DNA of 38,242 nt from Nostocaceae cyanobacterium (GTDB lineage: Bacteria; Cyanobacteriota; Cyanobacteriia; Cyanobacteriales; Nostocaceae): the NCBI GenBank assembly GCA_030065825.1, contig JASJCY010000042.1:1-38242 (forward strand), read 5' to 3'. Positions within the stretch are counted from its first letter, which is position 1; every line of letters begins with the position of its first letter. The notes beneath the pieces were generated by a model that was not told the origin of the DNA, ran no database searches, and saw nothing but the letters and a program-made list of their open reading frames with translations. Shown piece after piece: positions 23,359 to 32,700 of the stretch. The position numbers and the translations under genes were made by a program.

Positions 23359-23840
23359 TGATGTTTGAAGGGGAAGGGAGTAGGTTTCTATGGCTGAAAA
23401 ATCGAGAATTTGAGTATTTATGCCAAAATCAACCCGGTTTCTAAAGTTATAACAACCTCTAAGTAAGTCCGCGAGAAAAATTCAATGCATATGAAGAAAT
23501 ATAAATTTGATGTAGGGTGTGGTACCCTCAGGTGTACCGCACCTTAAATCATTGATGGTGCGTTGCGCTACGCGAGGGAGCATCCCAAATTTTCATAAAT
23601 ACCAATTACTAAGTAGGTCGGTACAAATAAAGCGAAGCATTTAGGGTCGTCATTTGTCATTGGTCATTGGTCATTGGTAAAGGTTTCAGGGCTATTTACG
23701 TTTCGTAACATAGTTATATTTATTTTCGCCGATTTACTTAATCACCAATTACCAATTACCAATTACTAATCACCAATTACTAATCACCAATTACTAATCA
23801 CCAATTACCAATTACTAATCACCAATTACCAATTATTTGG
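23359..23840. other. intergenic with 7-bp repeats behind the exporter gene
   Basis: Contains GTCATTGGTCATTGGTCATT (23656-23678) and a 95-base tract of ACCAATT/ACTAATC heptamers (23741-23835) that ends just behind the exporter stop. A GCGTTGCGCTACGCG palindrome lies near 23560. No gene seen. Confidence 0.6.
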
Positions 23841-25982
23841 TCAATATTGCCAATAAACATCTTGTAAAGGGTGCAAGTCTTCTTTTGTACCTTGTCTTTT
23901 GACTTTACCCTCTTCAAGTAGGACAATCCAATCAGCACGATTATTTACCCCCCGACGGTGGCTAATCAGGATTGTAGTTTGACCACAGCGATATTGTAAC
24001 AGTGCTTGAAACACCTCATTTTCACTCACTGGGTCTAGTCCAGCGCTGGATTCATCTAAAATCAGGATGGGTGGATCGTGAACTATAGCACGAGCGATCG
24101 CTAATCTTTGCAATTGACCTCCAGAGAGGTTAACACCAAATTCACCTAAAACCGTTGCATATTTTGCGGGTAGTTTGTCAATAAAAGTATCAATTTGGGC
24201 AATTTTACAGGCTTTTTTAATTTGTTCCTCAGTCACATTGGGATTTCCTAAGCTGAAGTTTTCTGTAATTGAACGACTCCAAAAATGAGGGTTTTGGGGT
24301 ACTAATGCAACATGTCTACGTAAATCATCTAAGGGAATATCTTGTTGATTGCAGTTCCCAAAGTAAATATTTCCCGATTGCGGTTGATATAAACCTGCAA
24401 TTAATTTTGCCAAGGTACTTTTACCACAACCTGATTTACCAACCAGTGCAATCACTTGACCACCAGGGATTTTCAGGGAAAAATCTGCTAGTAATTCCTC
24501 TCTACCAGGATAATGAAAGTTGATATTTTCGCAAAGGATATCTACGGTTCCTGTAATTGGAAATACTTCAATTTTATCCTTGGAATTATCTTGAGTTTCA
24601 GGTGTAAAGGTTAAAACTTCTTGCAGCCTGGATAAAGCTGTTTGAGCATTAATAAATTCGTCTATAAAATCAATAATAAAATCAAGTAAACTAACTACAT
24701 TTCGATTAAGACTAATAAATGCTAGTAATTGACCAATGCTTAATTTTTGAGTAAACACTAAACCACTACCAGTCCACAGTAAGATGATAATACCAATATC
24801 AGATACTAACCCCGAGAATTGTTTATTAATAATTTCTATTTGAATTTTATTTAAGGCTAAGCGAGCGATAGTACTAAATCTTTTTTGAAACTCTTGCCAA
24901 AATTGGAAAGCAGAAGTAGTTGTTTTTAATGTTAATGCACCTTTAAAAGTTTCTACCAACACACCTTGAGTTTCTGCTTCTAAAACCATCAAAGTACGAG
25001 TCTTTTGCTGGAGTATAGGCAGAAACATAATTGTAGATATGGTCATAATGCTAGCAATTACTAATGCTAATATGGTTAAACTCCAACTATAAAATAACAT
25101 CAAAACTAAACAAACACCTGCAATCAATAACCTAACGGGAAAATTAATAATGGCTTGGGATATTAATTGATTAATTTCTTCAATATCTTGAAGTCGGCTA
25201 ACAATTTCACCACTGCGCCGAGATTCATAATAAGTTAAAGGTAAACGTAAAATTTGTTGCCCAAATTCTAACATCAGATTTAATTGAAAACGTTGGGCAA
25301 AATAACCAATTAAAATATTTTCTATAAGACCGATGCAACGGGTGACAATATACATTATAATTACCGCTAACACCACAGCGGTCATAAATTCTGTATCACC
25401 CCTAACTAAGACATCATCAGTGAGAATTTGCAAAAAGAAAGGATATGTTAAAGAAAGTAAACCAATAACTAAAGAACATAGTAAAGCCTCGAAAATAATA
25501 CCCCGATAAGGTAAGATATCTTGAAGATATTTGCGAAAGTTATTTTCTTGGTGTTCTGGTTGTGTATCAAAGCGATTTTTGTCTGGTTTGAGTAATAAAA
25601 ATACCCCATCTTGCCAATTTTCTATTAATTCCTGTTTGTCAATGTAGCGAATACCTATAGCTGTATCAGCAATGATATAATTATTAGCCCTGCGACCATA
25701 TAAAACAACCCAGTGATTGCCCTTCCAGTGGATAATTGCTGGTAGTTGTTCCTCCTGGAGTTTATCTACTAAAGCCGGTGAAATTTGATAGGATTGGGAA
25801 TTAAATCCTAAAGCTTCTGTACCACGTCTTAAACCTAGCAAAGTAGTTCCTTGTTGCCCAGTACCTATTGCTTCACGAATACGATTAAGGGCAACATTTC
25901 GCCCATAATATTTGGCAATAGAAGCAACACAAGCAGCCCCACAGTCTTCTTCACTAGACTGTTTCACAAACTTATATTTCAT
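23841..25982 (-). CDS. C39-peptidase ABC transporter (PCAT), processing and exporting a double-glycine peptide
   Basis: A 713-residue half-transporter that cuts leaders after Gly-Gly and exports the mature peptide. The N-terminal C39 peptidase (1-130) has an intact active site: Q8 in VKQSSEEDCGAAC, C14, H90 (WKGNHWVVLYG) and D106. Membrane domain ~155-430 has six segments, starting at IIFEALLCSLVIGLLSL. The ATPase domain shows Walker A (LVGKSGCGKSTL), signature LSGGQLQRLAIARAI, Walker B ILILDESSAGLD and H-loop ILISHRRG. Length is normal for PCATs. The likely substrate is the peptide 880 bases upstream on the same strand, and the HlyD-type adaptor on the opposite strand at 28116 would complete the inner-membrane part. 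No outer-membrane TolC gene is in the window. Confidence 0.95.
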   Translation of the reverse strand: MKYKFVKQSSEEDCGAACVASIAKYYGRNVALNRIREAIGTGQQGTTLLGLRRGTEALGFNSQSYQISPALVDKLQEEQLPAIIHWKGNHWVVLYGRRANNYIIADTAIGIRYIDKQELIENWQDGVFLLLKPDKNRFDTQPEHQENNFRKYLQDILPYRGIIFEALLCSLVIGLLSLTYPFFLQILTDDVLVRGDTEFMTAVVLAVIIMYIVTRCIGLIENILIGYFAQRFQLNLMLEFGQQILRLPLTYYESRRSGEIVSRLQDIEEINQLISQAIINFPVRLLIAGVCLVLMLFYSWSLTILALVIASIMTISTIMFLPILQQKTRTLMVLEAETQGVLVETFKGALTLKTTTSAFQFWQEFQKRFSTIARLALNKIQIEIINKQFSGLVSDIGIIILLWTGSGLVFTQKLSIGQLLAFISLNRNVVSLLDFIIDFIDEFINAQTALSRLQEVLTFTPETQDNSKDKIEVFPITGTVDILCENINFHYPGREELLADFSLKIPGGQVIALVGKSGCGKSTLAKLIAGLYQPQSGNIYFGNCNQQDIPLDDLRRHVALVPQNPHFWSRSITENFSLGNPNVTEEQIKKACKIAQIDTFIDKLPAKYATVLGEFGVNLSGGQLQRLAIARAIVHDPPILILDESSAGLDPVSENEVFQALLQYRCGQTTILISHRRGVNNRADWIVLLEEGKVKRQGTKEDLHPLQDVYWQY

Positions 25983-26059
25983 TTGCTAGTTTATACTCCA
26001 AAAAGGGTTAACACAAAAAATCTCACCTCAAATAATTTTCAATTTAATTGAGTCAATCT

Positions 26060-26447
26060 ATAGCGGTTTTAACTTGTAATACCAATTTGAAAAAAGAATG
26101 CGACAGATAGTTGGTTGGTAGGGGTGCAGAAACCGCACCCCTACAATTAAATGTGTTGCAAACATTTTTTGATTTGGTATAAGCGTACTTCTGATACTAA
26201 TTCTTTATGAGGCTGCATATAATTCCCGCATGTAAGCCTGGAGTCCATACATACCAAACCTGCCTACGCAGGCTAATAATGTGCATCTTCATATGGAAAT
26301 GGTATGAGAACCCGTAGGGTATAAAATACATTTTTGTGGGATGGGCATCCTTGCCCGTCCTAATTTCAGCCTTTGTATTTTACACCCTCCGGGTAGACAG
26401 GTCGTGGCTTCTGTAAGTAGGCTCCTCCTACACCCGAAAACCGCTAT
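26060..26447. repeat. segment with inverted ATAGCGGTTTT ends
   Basis: ATAGCGGTTTT (26060-26070) and AAAACCGCTAT (26437-26447) are perfect inverted ends. The interior has several small hairpins and may be composite. The same end sequence bounds 38107-38236. Confidence 0.5.
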
Positions 26448-26654
26448 TTTTATTATCTAAAACCAGACAAAAATAAGGTGATATTCATCGAAAAATTATC
26501 AATGAAATCACCCTGAGTGACAATCATTTAGTGGTTAATTATCACCAGTAATTTTGACTTATACCAATTCACGAAAATATTGATACATATGTAAGGGCGC
26601 TTTGGATTGCGCCCAAATTAATGATTTGTATCACCAATAAAGTGAAACAGTATT

Positions 26655-26798
26655 AGAGCTTATTTATAAAGTAAACCTTAAGACCCAAGAAACCGAGTTT
26701 TTCTGAATGAAGTATCAAATATTATCATACTTAGTCTCGAAGAAACCCAGTTTCTAACTACATCCATAGACTTAATATTTACTTTATAAATGGTCTCT
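26655..26798. repeat. 144-bp MITE, copy 1
   Basis: Ends AGAGCTTATTTATAAAGTAA and its inverted partner TTTACTTTATAAATGGTCTC, 18 of 21 matching. The interior holds AGAAACC-GTTT palindromes. It is about 90% identical, by eye, to a 144-base copy at 36255-36398. Confidence 0.88.
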
Positions 26799-26862
26799 TA
26801 AGTCATGTTAATTATTGCCAATAAAATGGATGAATTTTGAAATATTCCATTTAAAGACAACA

Positions 26863-27075
26863 TTAATGATAGTAGTGATCATAGCCATGGTGGTGACCAC
26901 CACGGTGGTGACCGTGGTGACCCCACCAGCGTCTTCTACCACGCCAGCCACCCCAACGACGATGACGCCAACCACCCCAACGACCACGACTATAGCCATA
27001 ACCACCTACAATTGTTGATTCTTCCTCTGGGGATAATTTTTTGAGAATATTTTCTTCATTTTGACGATTAATCAT
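26863..27075 (-). CDS. double-glycine-leader precursor peptide with Trp/Arg/His/Gly-rich core
   Basis: A 70-residue secreted-peptide precursor. Residues 1-25 form a typical PCAT leader, NEENILKKLSPEEESTIVGG, with the hydrophobic and acidic pattern and the terminal Gly-Gly. Predicted cleavage leaves a 45-residue core with 12 Gly, 10 Arg, 10 His, 6 Trp and 5 Tyr, and no Cys, Lys or Thr. The core has two octads RWGGWRHR and RWGGWRGR (residues 32-47), then RRWWGHHGHHRGGHHHGYDH. It is strongly basic and aromatic at first, then His-rich and possibly metal-binding. The start has GGAG seven bases upstream (27083-27086). It shares strand with the PCAT at 23841. Other-strand frames here are low-complexity shadows. 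An antimicrobial or signalling role is inference. Confidence 0.8.
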   Translation of the reverse strand: MINRQNEENILKKLSPEEESTIVGGYGYSRGRWGGWRHRRWGGWRGRRRWWGHHGHHRGGHHHGYDHYYH

Positions 27076-27830
27076 TGTATAACTCCGTTTTTACATTTGC
27101 AAATTGGTTGTTATAAATAAGCATAATTTCTGATACTAGGAGACTAGAAAATTATAAATCTCCAAATTGAAGTATCATTTAATTATGTTTACTTATTTAA
27201 CCCATCATTAAAGTACTCAAAATCGATGTACTTGTCTTATATCAATTAGAACTTTTTAAATTTAAATCAACAACCGTAATTTATTATTTATCCAGTCATT
27301 CATTTAACTTTGTTTTTATGTTGACATAAAAAAAATGTAATCACAAATTTTAAATATGAATACTAATATCTCAAAAAATACTTTTTTTCTTTGCCTTATG
27401 TCCCCAAAAACAATGTAAAAGCCCGGTTAGATAATGTTTGAATAATATTGATTTTTGAGGACATAAAACTAATTGTAAATTAGGTTGCATTGATATATCA
27501 TAGGCAACCCCTTTTGTGAAATGTCATGGGTTATCCTGAAAAATATGTACAATTACTAATTACATTTAAAAACATATGTTCATAAAAGATAAAGATATTT
27601 TGAGCCTGCTATAATCATTGTGAATTATTTGTAATAATAAAACAATGAAGCAAATCGAGTTCACACAGATTAGTTACTTATTCTTTTAGTCTCAATTAAC
27701 CCAGTTCTGGAAACATGCCAATTTTGCGAATTTATCAAGATGATAGGCAGTGACCGTCAATAGACTATTCAAAACTTGGGATACCCCCCAAAGACCAGTG
27801 CTTGACTACTCCCTTCCCATTCTAAGATTA
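27076..27830. other. AT-rich divergent region upstream of the peptide
   Basis: About 750 bases of strongly AT-rich sequence with no credible gene. The promoter of the minus-strand peptide must lie here. I see no second precursor peptide on either strand. Confidence 0.55.
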
Positions 27831-28077
27831 CCTATAAAAATTTCTCCCCCTCTTCCCCCTCTTCCCCCTCTTCCCCCTCTTCCCCCTCTTCCCCCTCTTC
27901 CCACTCTTCCCCCTCTTCCCCCTCTTCCCACTCTTCCCCCTCTTCCCCCTCTTCCCCCTCTTCCCACTCTTCCCCCTCTTCCCACTCTTCCCCCTCTTTC
28001 CCCTCTTCCCCCTCTTCCCCCTCTTCCCCCTCTTCCCCGTCTGACTCAATTCAGTAATCTTCTAGCAAAGAGTAGTT
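27831..28077 (-). repeat. 9-bp array, copy C (both flanks)
   Basis: On the plus strand it reads CCTATAAAAATTT, then CTCTTCCCC-type units with CTCTTCCCA variants, then CTCAATTCAGTAATCTTCTA and GCAAAGAGTAGTT, the full reverse complement of copy B's layout. It ends 38 bases before the adaptor start. Confidence 0.9.
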
Positions 28078-28115
28078 ATTCTTTCTCAACAGGTTCTTAT
28101 TTAGTCATATTTTCC

Positions 28116-29456
28116 ATGAATACATCCATTGATAACACCACAGAGGATATATTTCCTAATATCAGTAATTGGGTAAAACTAGGAGGAGTAATATTACCAT
28201 CCACTGGTGCCTTAATGATTGCCCTTGCTGCCATCATTCCCTATCCCATCGTTGTCAAAACATCAGCAATTATCCGTCCTGTTGGAGAATTACGAATTGT
28301 AGAGGCAGCTACTTCTGGAATTATCAGTGATATCTTTGTCAAAGAAAATCAAATTGTTACCAAAGGCGAAAAAATAGCAGCTATTGAAGATTACCAACTC
28401 CAGACTAAAAACAAGCAAATGATTCTCAAAATTCAGCAAAACTCATTACAACTAACCCAAATTGATGCTCAATTACAAGCGTTACAAACTCAAATTATTG
28501 CCGAAAAAAATGCCATGAACAGGGCAATTGCATCTGCACAAGCTGAACTCAGTCGCAGTCAACGGGAATATCAAGACAAACAACTAATTGCTCAAGCACA
28601 AGTGCAAGAAGCCTTAGCCGAGTTAGAATTAGCTAGAGAAGAAATGCAAAGATATCAACAACTTAGTCATACAGGGGCAATTTCCTCTCTGCAACTTAAA
28701 CAGAAACAACAAACCCTCAAAGCAGCCCAAGCTAGATTAAAACGTGCTCAAGTCGGACTTAACCCCACAAATGCAAATATGGCAATTGCCCAAGAAAATA
28801 TTGCCCAACAAAAAGCTAGGGGTGAGTCTACCATTGCATCTCTGCAAAAAGAACAGCAAAGCTTGCAACAGCAACGCATTCAACTAGAAAATCACATCAG
28901 TAGCGATCGCCAAGAACTACAACAAATCCAAACAGACTTGCAAAAAACCATAATTCGCACTACACAACCAGGTACCATCCTCAAACTAGAACTGAGAAAT
29001 CCCGGACAAGTGGTGAGTTCTGGAGATGCGATCGCCCAAATTGCCCCTAGCAATAGTAATTTAGTAGTTAAAGCCCGTGTTAGCCCCCAAGACATTGGCA
29101 AGGTAAAATTATGCAAAGTTGCTCAGGTTGCAAACTGTCAAACTGGTAAAGTGAAAATGCGTATATCTGCGTATCCTTATCCAGATTACGGCATCCTTAA
29201 AGGTGCTGTTACTGCCATTACTGCGGATACAATTGCACTATCTAATGCATCTGGTAGGGGTGGGGAAACCGCGTCCCTACCTTCTGTGCAATCATACTAT
29301 GAAGTGACTATCGAACCAGAGAAATCTTACTTGCAGAAAGGAAAACAGCAATATCCTCTCAAACCGGGAATGGAAGTCAAAGCTGAGATTTTTGCCAAAA
29401 AAGAAACTTTAATCACATTTATCTTGAGAAAGGCAAGATTACTGGTAAATAAATAA
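28116..29456 (+). CDS. HlyD-family periplasmic adaptor of the peptide exporter
   Basis: A membrane-fusion protein of 446 residues from ATG 28116. The frame is open back to a GTG at 27750, but that part is only the array read as PLPPLPPL repeats, so the later start is used. An N-terminal membrane segment (ILPSTGALMIALAAIIPYPI, ~20-40) is followed by a lipoyl half-motif (EAATSGIISDIFVKENQIVTKGEKI). A long coiled-coil hairpin (~105-285, Gln/Ala/Glu-rich) comes next, then the second lipoyl half (IRTTQPGTILKLELRNPGQV), then beta-barrel with VKARVSPQDIGKVKL and a final GMEVKAEIFAKKETLITFIL helix. It would link the PCAT to an outer-membrane channel. It lies opposite in direction to its presumed partners, with array C directly upstream. 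Confidence 0.88.
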   Translation: MNTSIDNTTEDIFPNISNWVKLGGVILPSTGALMIALAAIIPYPIVVKTSAIIRPVGELRIVEAATSGIISDIFVKENQIVTKGEKIAAIEDYQLQTKNKQMILKIQQNSLQLTQIDAQLQALQTQIIAEKNAMNRAIASAQAELSRSQREYQDKQLIAQAQVQEALAELELAREEMQRYQQLSHTGAISSLQLKQKQQTLKAAQARLKRAQVGLNPTNANMAIAQENIAQQKARGESTIASLQKEQQSLQQQRIQLENHISSDRQELQQIQTDLQKTIIRTTQPGTILKLELRNPGQVVSSGDAIAQIAPSNSNLVVKARVSPQDIGKVKLCKVAQVANCQTGKVKMRISAYPYPDYGILKGAVTAITADTIALSNASGRGGETASLPSVQSYYEVTIEPEKSYLQKGKQQYPLKPGMEVKAEIFAKKETLITFILRKARLLVNK

Positions 29457-29721
29457 ACCCGGTTTTTCGGCGTTGCATAAATGCGGGATGATTTTGATGG
29501 TTTTGTGCTTTGTGGAACGGAGAGCAGCGCGTTTTCTGTATTTCACCAGGCAGGCAAGATGCCTACCCCACTCATATTCATCCCTTAATTCAGCAATGCC
29601 CATTAGACATAGGCGTGGAAATTAAATATGCGTTGTCCAAAACCCTTGTTCCAGACGTAAAATTTTACGTCTGGAACATTCTTTTTCAGCAGATGTCTAC
29701 TGCTTTTAAGTTTTTCCTGGT
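29457..29721. other. region between adaptor and RND pump genes (convergent)
   Basis: 265 bases with repeats only: AACCCGGTTTTTC directly behind the adaptor stop, GGCAAGATGCCTACCCCAC at 29552 and the hairpin-plus-core repeat at 29602-29677. Confidence 0.5.
29602..29677 (-). repeat. hairpin-plus-core repeat, copy 2
   Basis: The 30-base perfect palindrome at 29648-29677 (GTTCCAGACGTAAAA and its complement) followed, on the minus strand, by the core AAGGGTTTTGGACAACGCAT and by CCTATGTCTAAT. The same core lies in intein 3 and at 37802-37878. Located between convergent genes, the hairpin may also serve as a two-way terminator. Confidence 0.85.
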
Positions 29722-32700
29722 TTATACGGATAGGTGCGAGATATTAGTCCCCTTACGAGTTATCAGTATATACACAGAAGGAATGAAATAAAGCGATAAC
29801 ATTGTAGCACCACCAACACCACCAGCAATCACCACCGCGAGGGGAGGCCAAAATCCACCACCAGCAAGGATTAAAGGCAAAAAGCCAAACATCGTAGTTA
29901 AGGTAGTTGTTAGTACATGACGGGTAGAGTGGATAACTATCTCCCGCACTGCTTTTTTATTTCCGGTGCGTGCTGCTGGGTTACTGTTGAGCGCAGAAAG
30001 AACGGTAATGGAATCATTGACAGCAACACCAATCAAACCAACTGTACCAATAATCGGGTTAAAACCATAGGGATATCCAAACAGCCACACTGAGAATAAT
30101 CCTAAACCAGCTGAGAGGATAGCAATGACAACAATTAAACTTGCTAACCTAAAGGAACCTAAGGATAAAACTAGGATTGCAAACATACTAACTGCAATTA
30201 AGGCAATACTGGAAAATAAATTTCCCACAGCGTCGCTACGATTCTCATCTTCTCCTCCAAACTCAAAGGAATAACCAGGGGGTAGTTGCAAATTGCTATT
30301 CAATTGCTTTTGAAATTCAGTAAGAATGGTTGCTGGGAGGTTTCCAGCAGTAATAAAGCCTTGGACGGTATTTACCCGCAGTCCATTATATCTAGTAATT
30401 GCAGCCAATTTTGGAGCTAATTTTACCTCACCTAGTGCTGACAAGGGAGTAGAATTTAAAGACTGAGAATTACTAGTAGCAGTCTGTAAATCTAAGGTTG
30501 TTATCCGCTGCAAATTACCTCGATCGGCATTTGATAAACGCACCCTTACAGGTAATTCTTCCGTAGACTCCAAAATCGAACCCCCTGTAATGCCTTCTAG
30601 GGTAGTATTCAATTGTTGGGCTATTTTGGTATTGTCCAATCCTGCTAAACGCGCTTGTTCTTCATCTACGCGGAATTCTAACTGGGGTAGAACCTCATTC
30701 AAACTAGCACGGGTATGGGTGACATGATTAACATTTACTAACAGGGTTCTGGCTTTTTCTCCTAATTCTTGCAGACGTTGAATATCATTACCATAAATCC
30801 GCATTTCGATAGGTGCGTCAACTGGGGGTCCCTGTTCTAATGGTCTTACTAATACCTGTGCTTGAGGAAATTCGACATCTACTTCTGATTGCAACTGTTT
30901 CACTAAATCATCGCTAGCTATGCCTTTCATTTGCACTAAGGCATTAGCATAATTCGCTTGGTTTTGCCTATTATTAATTAAGTTGTAGTAAAAATTCGGC
31001 GCACTCCTACCAACATACCAATGGACATCGGTAATCTCTGGATGGGCAATAAAACGTTCCCTTATCTGCTGTACAATCGATTGAGTTTGCTCTAGAGAAG
31101 CCGAGGATGGTAATTCCAATTGTACCTGCAATTGATTCCGGTCTGCGGTAGGAAAAAATTGTAACTCTAATTGCGTTGCACCAAGAATAAATCCAGATAG
31201 GGGAATACTTAAACACAATAGGATTCCCATAACTGGTTTAGCGAAAGTCCATTTTAAGGAAAGGCTATATATCTGCGTTAGTTTAGGGGAAGAAAATCCT
31301 TCTTGCCACCACTTTGGTATAGAACGGGATTGTTTCAACTGACGGCGACGATGATAATATTTCAGTATTTTTACTGTAATGACAGGAGTGATAGTTAGAG
31401 CTACTACTAAGGATGCTGCCACAGCTAAAATAACATTTAAGCCGATTGTGCCTACAAATTCGCCAGTATTACCCGGTAGTAAAACAATGGGAAGAAAAGA
31501 CAGGATGGTTGTAAAACTAGCTGCTGTTAGAGGAGGGATTAAATACTTTACACTTGCTTGAATCGCTGCTACAGGCTTAAGTCCCGCTTTCAAACGGTTG
31601 TGTACTTCATCCGTAACAATAATGGCGTTGTCAATCATAATACCTAACGCCACAATTAGTCCTGTAACCGACATTTGGTGTAGGGGAACTCCCAAAAAGT
31701 TCATACAACCAACTACTATCAACACCGTCAGTGGTAAGACTATTTGCATGGCTAGGGATAATTCCCAACCCATCATCAATAATGTGACTGCAAATAATAA
31801 TACTGCTCCTAACAACAAGCTAAATATCAAGTTATTCAAGCGTGCTGTCACATATTGATTCTGCTCCAACAGTACCTTCAGTTTCATACTACTAGGTAAG
31901 TCTTGGCGGAACTTTTCCAGCTTTTGATGAGCTTGCTTTGCCCATATATCAATACGTTGTTGAGACTCCACAAATACTGCCACAGTCACTGCTGGATGTC
32001 CGCTAGCAAAAGCCAGTTCATTGGGTGGTTCCACAATCCCTTTTTCTATCCTTGCTAAATCACCCAAACGCTTAAATTGACTGTCTGTCGAGCCACAGGT
32101 ATTGCAACGAATAGGTATTTGACGCAATCTTTTCAGGGAATCTAATTCCCCTTTCACCTCAATTAACAAGTCATTATTATTACTTCGTAATTGTCCGGCA
32201 GAACTCTTGGAATCACTCTGTTGAATTTGCCGCGATACATCGGTTGCAGTCAATCCTAATGCAGCTAAATCAGCAGTATTGACAGTAACCCTAACTTCCT
32301 CATCAGGAGCGCCAAAAATCTCTACCTTTTCCGTACCACCGATAGTTCTCAACTCATCTTGCAGTAACTTAGCTTTACGCTGGAGAATGGCTAAGTTTAG
32401 AGAATCATCCTGTTCCCAACTTAAAGCTGCAATTAAAGCATAAGCCCTCACCTGAACCTTCTCCAAATCTGGCTCAGTTGCTTCTGGAGGTAACTCTGGC
32501 TTGACTTCCCGCAAGCGATCGCGTACCCTCGACCATACTCCATCTACTTCGGTACTTTTCATCCGATCCAGTAATTCAATGGAAATAATAGATGTTCCGT
32601 TTCGGGAAGTGGATTCATAGGTTTTGATTTCCTCAATTTCAGCAATTTTATTTTCTATTTTTTCCGTCACTAATGCCTCTACCCTTTCCGCTGTAGCTCC

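Larger units (their letters stand above)
25983..26862. other. 880-bp intergenic between peptide gene and exporter
   Basis: No gene. It holds a 388-base segment bounded by inverted ATAGCGGTTTT ends (26060-26447) with internal hairpins (GGGGTGC...GCACCCC; GGGCATCCTTGCCC), and a 144-base MITE (26655-26798). These insertions probably separated peptide and exporter genes that were once closer. Confidence 0.6.

Noticed and set aside
23074-23368. Open frames of 80-95 codons reading Lys-Arg-Gly or Gly-Arg-Arg repeats
   Set aside because: They are array copy B read in frames that a 9-base period keeps open. Nothing outside the repeat looks like protein.
26808-27018. Val/Thr-rich and Thr/Pro-rich frames over the peptide gene
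   Set aside because: Shadows of the Gly/His/Arg codons of the peptide on other frames. Only the minus-strand frame from 27075 has a leader and a ribosome site.
27828-28049. Minus-strand 73-codon Gly-Lys-Arg frame
   Set aside because: Reverse reading of array copy C, not a gene.
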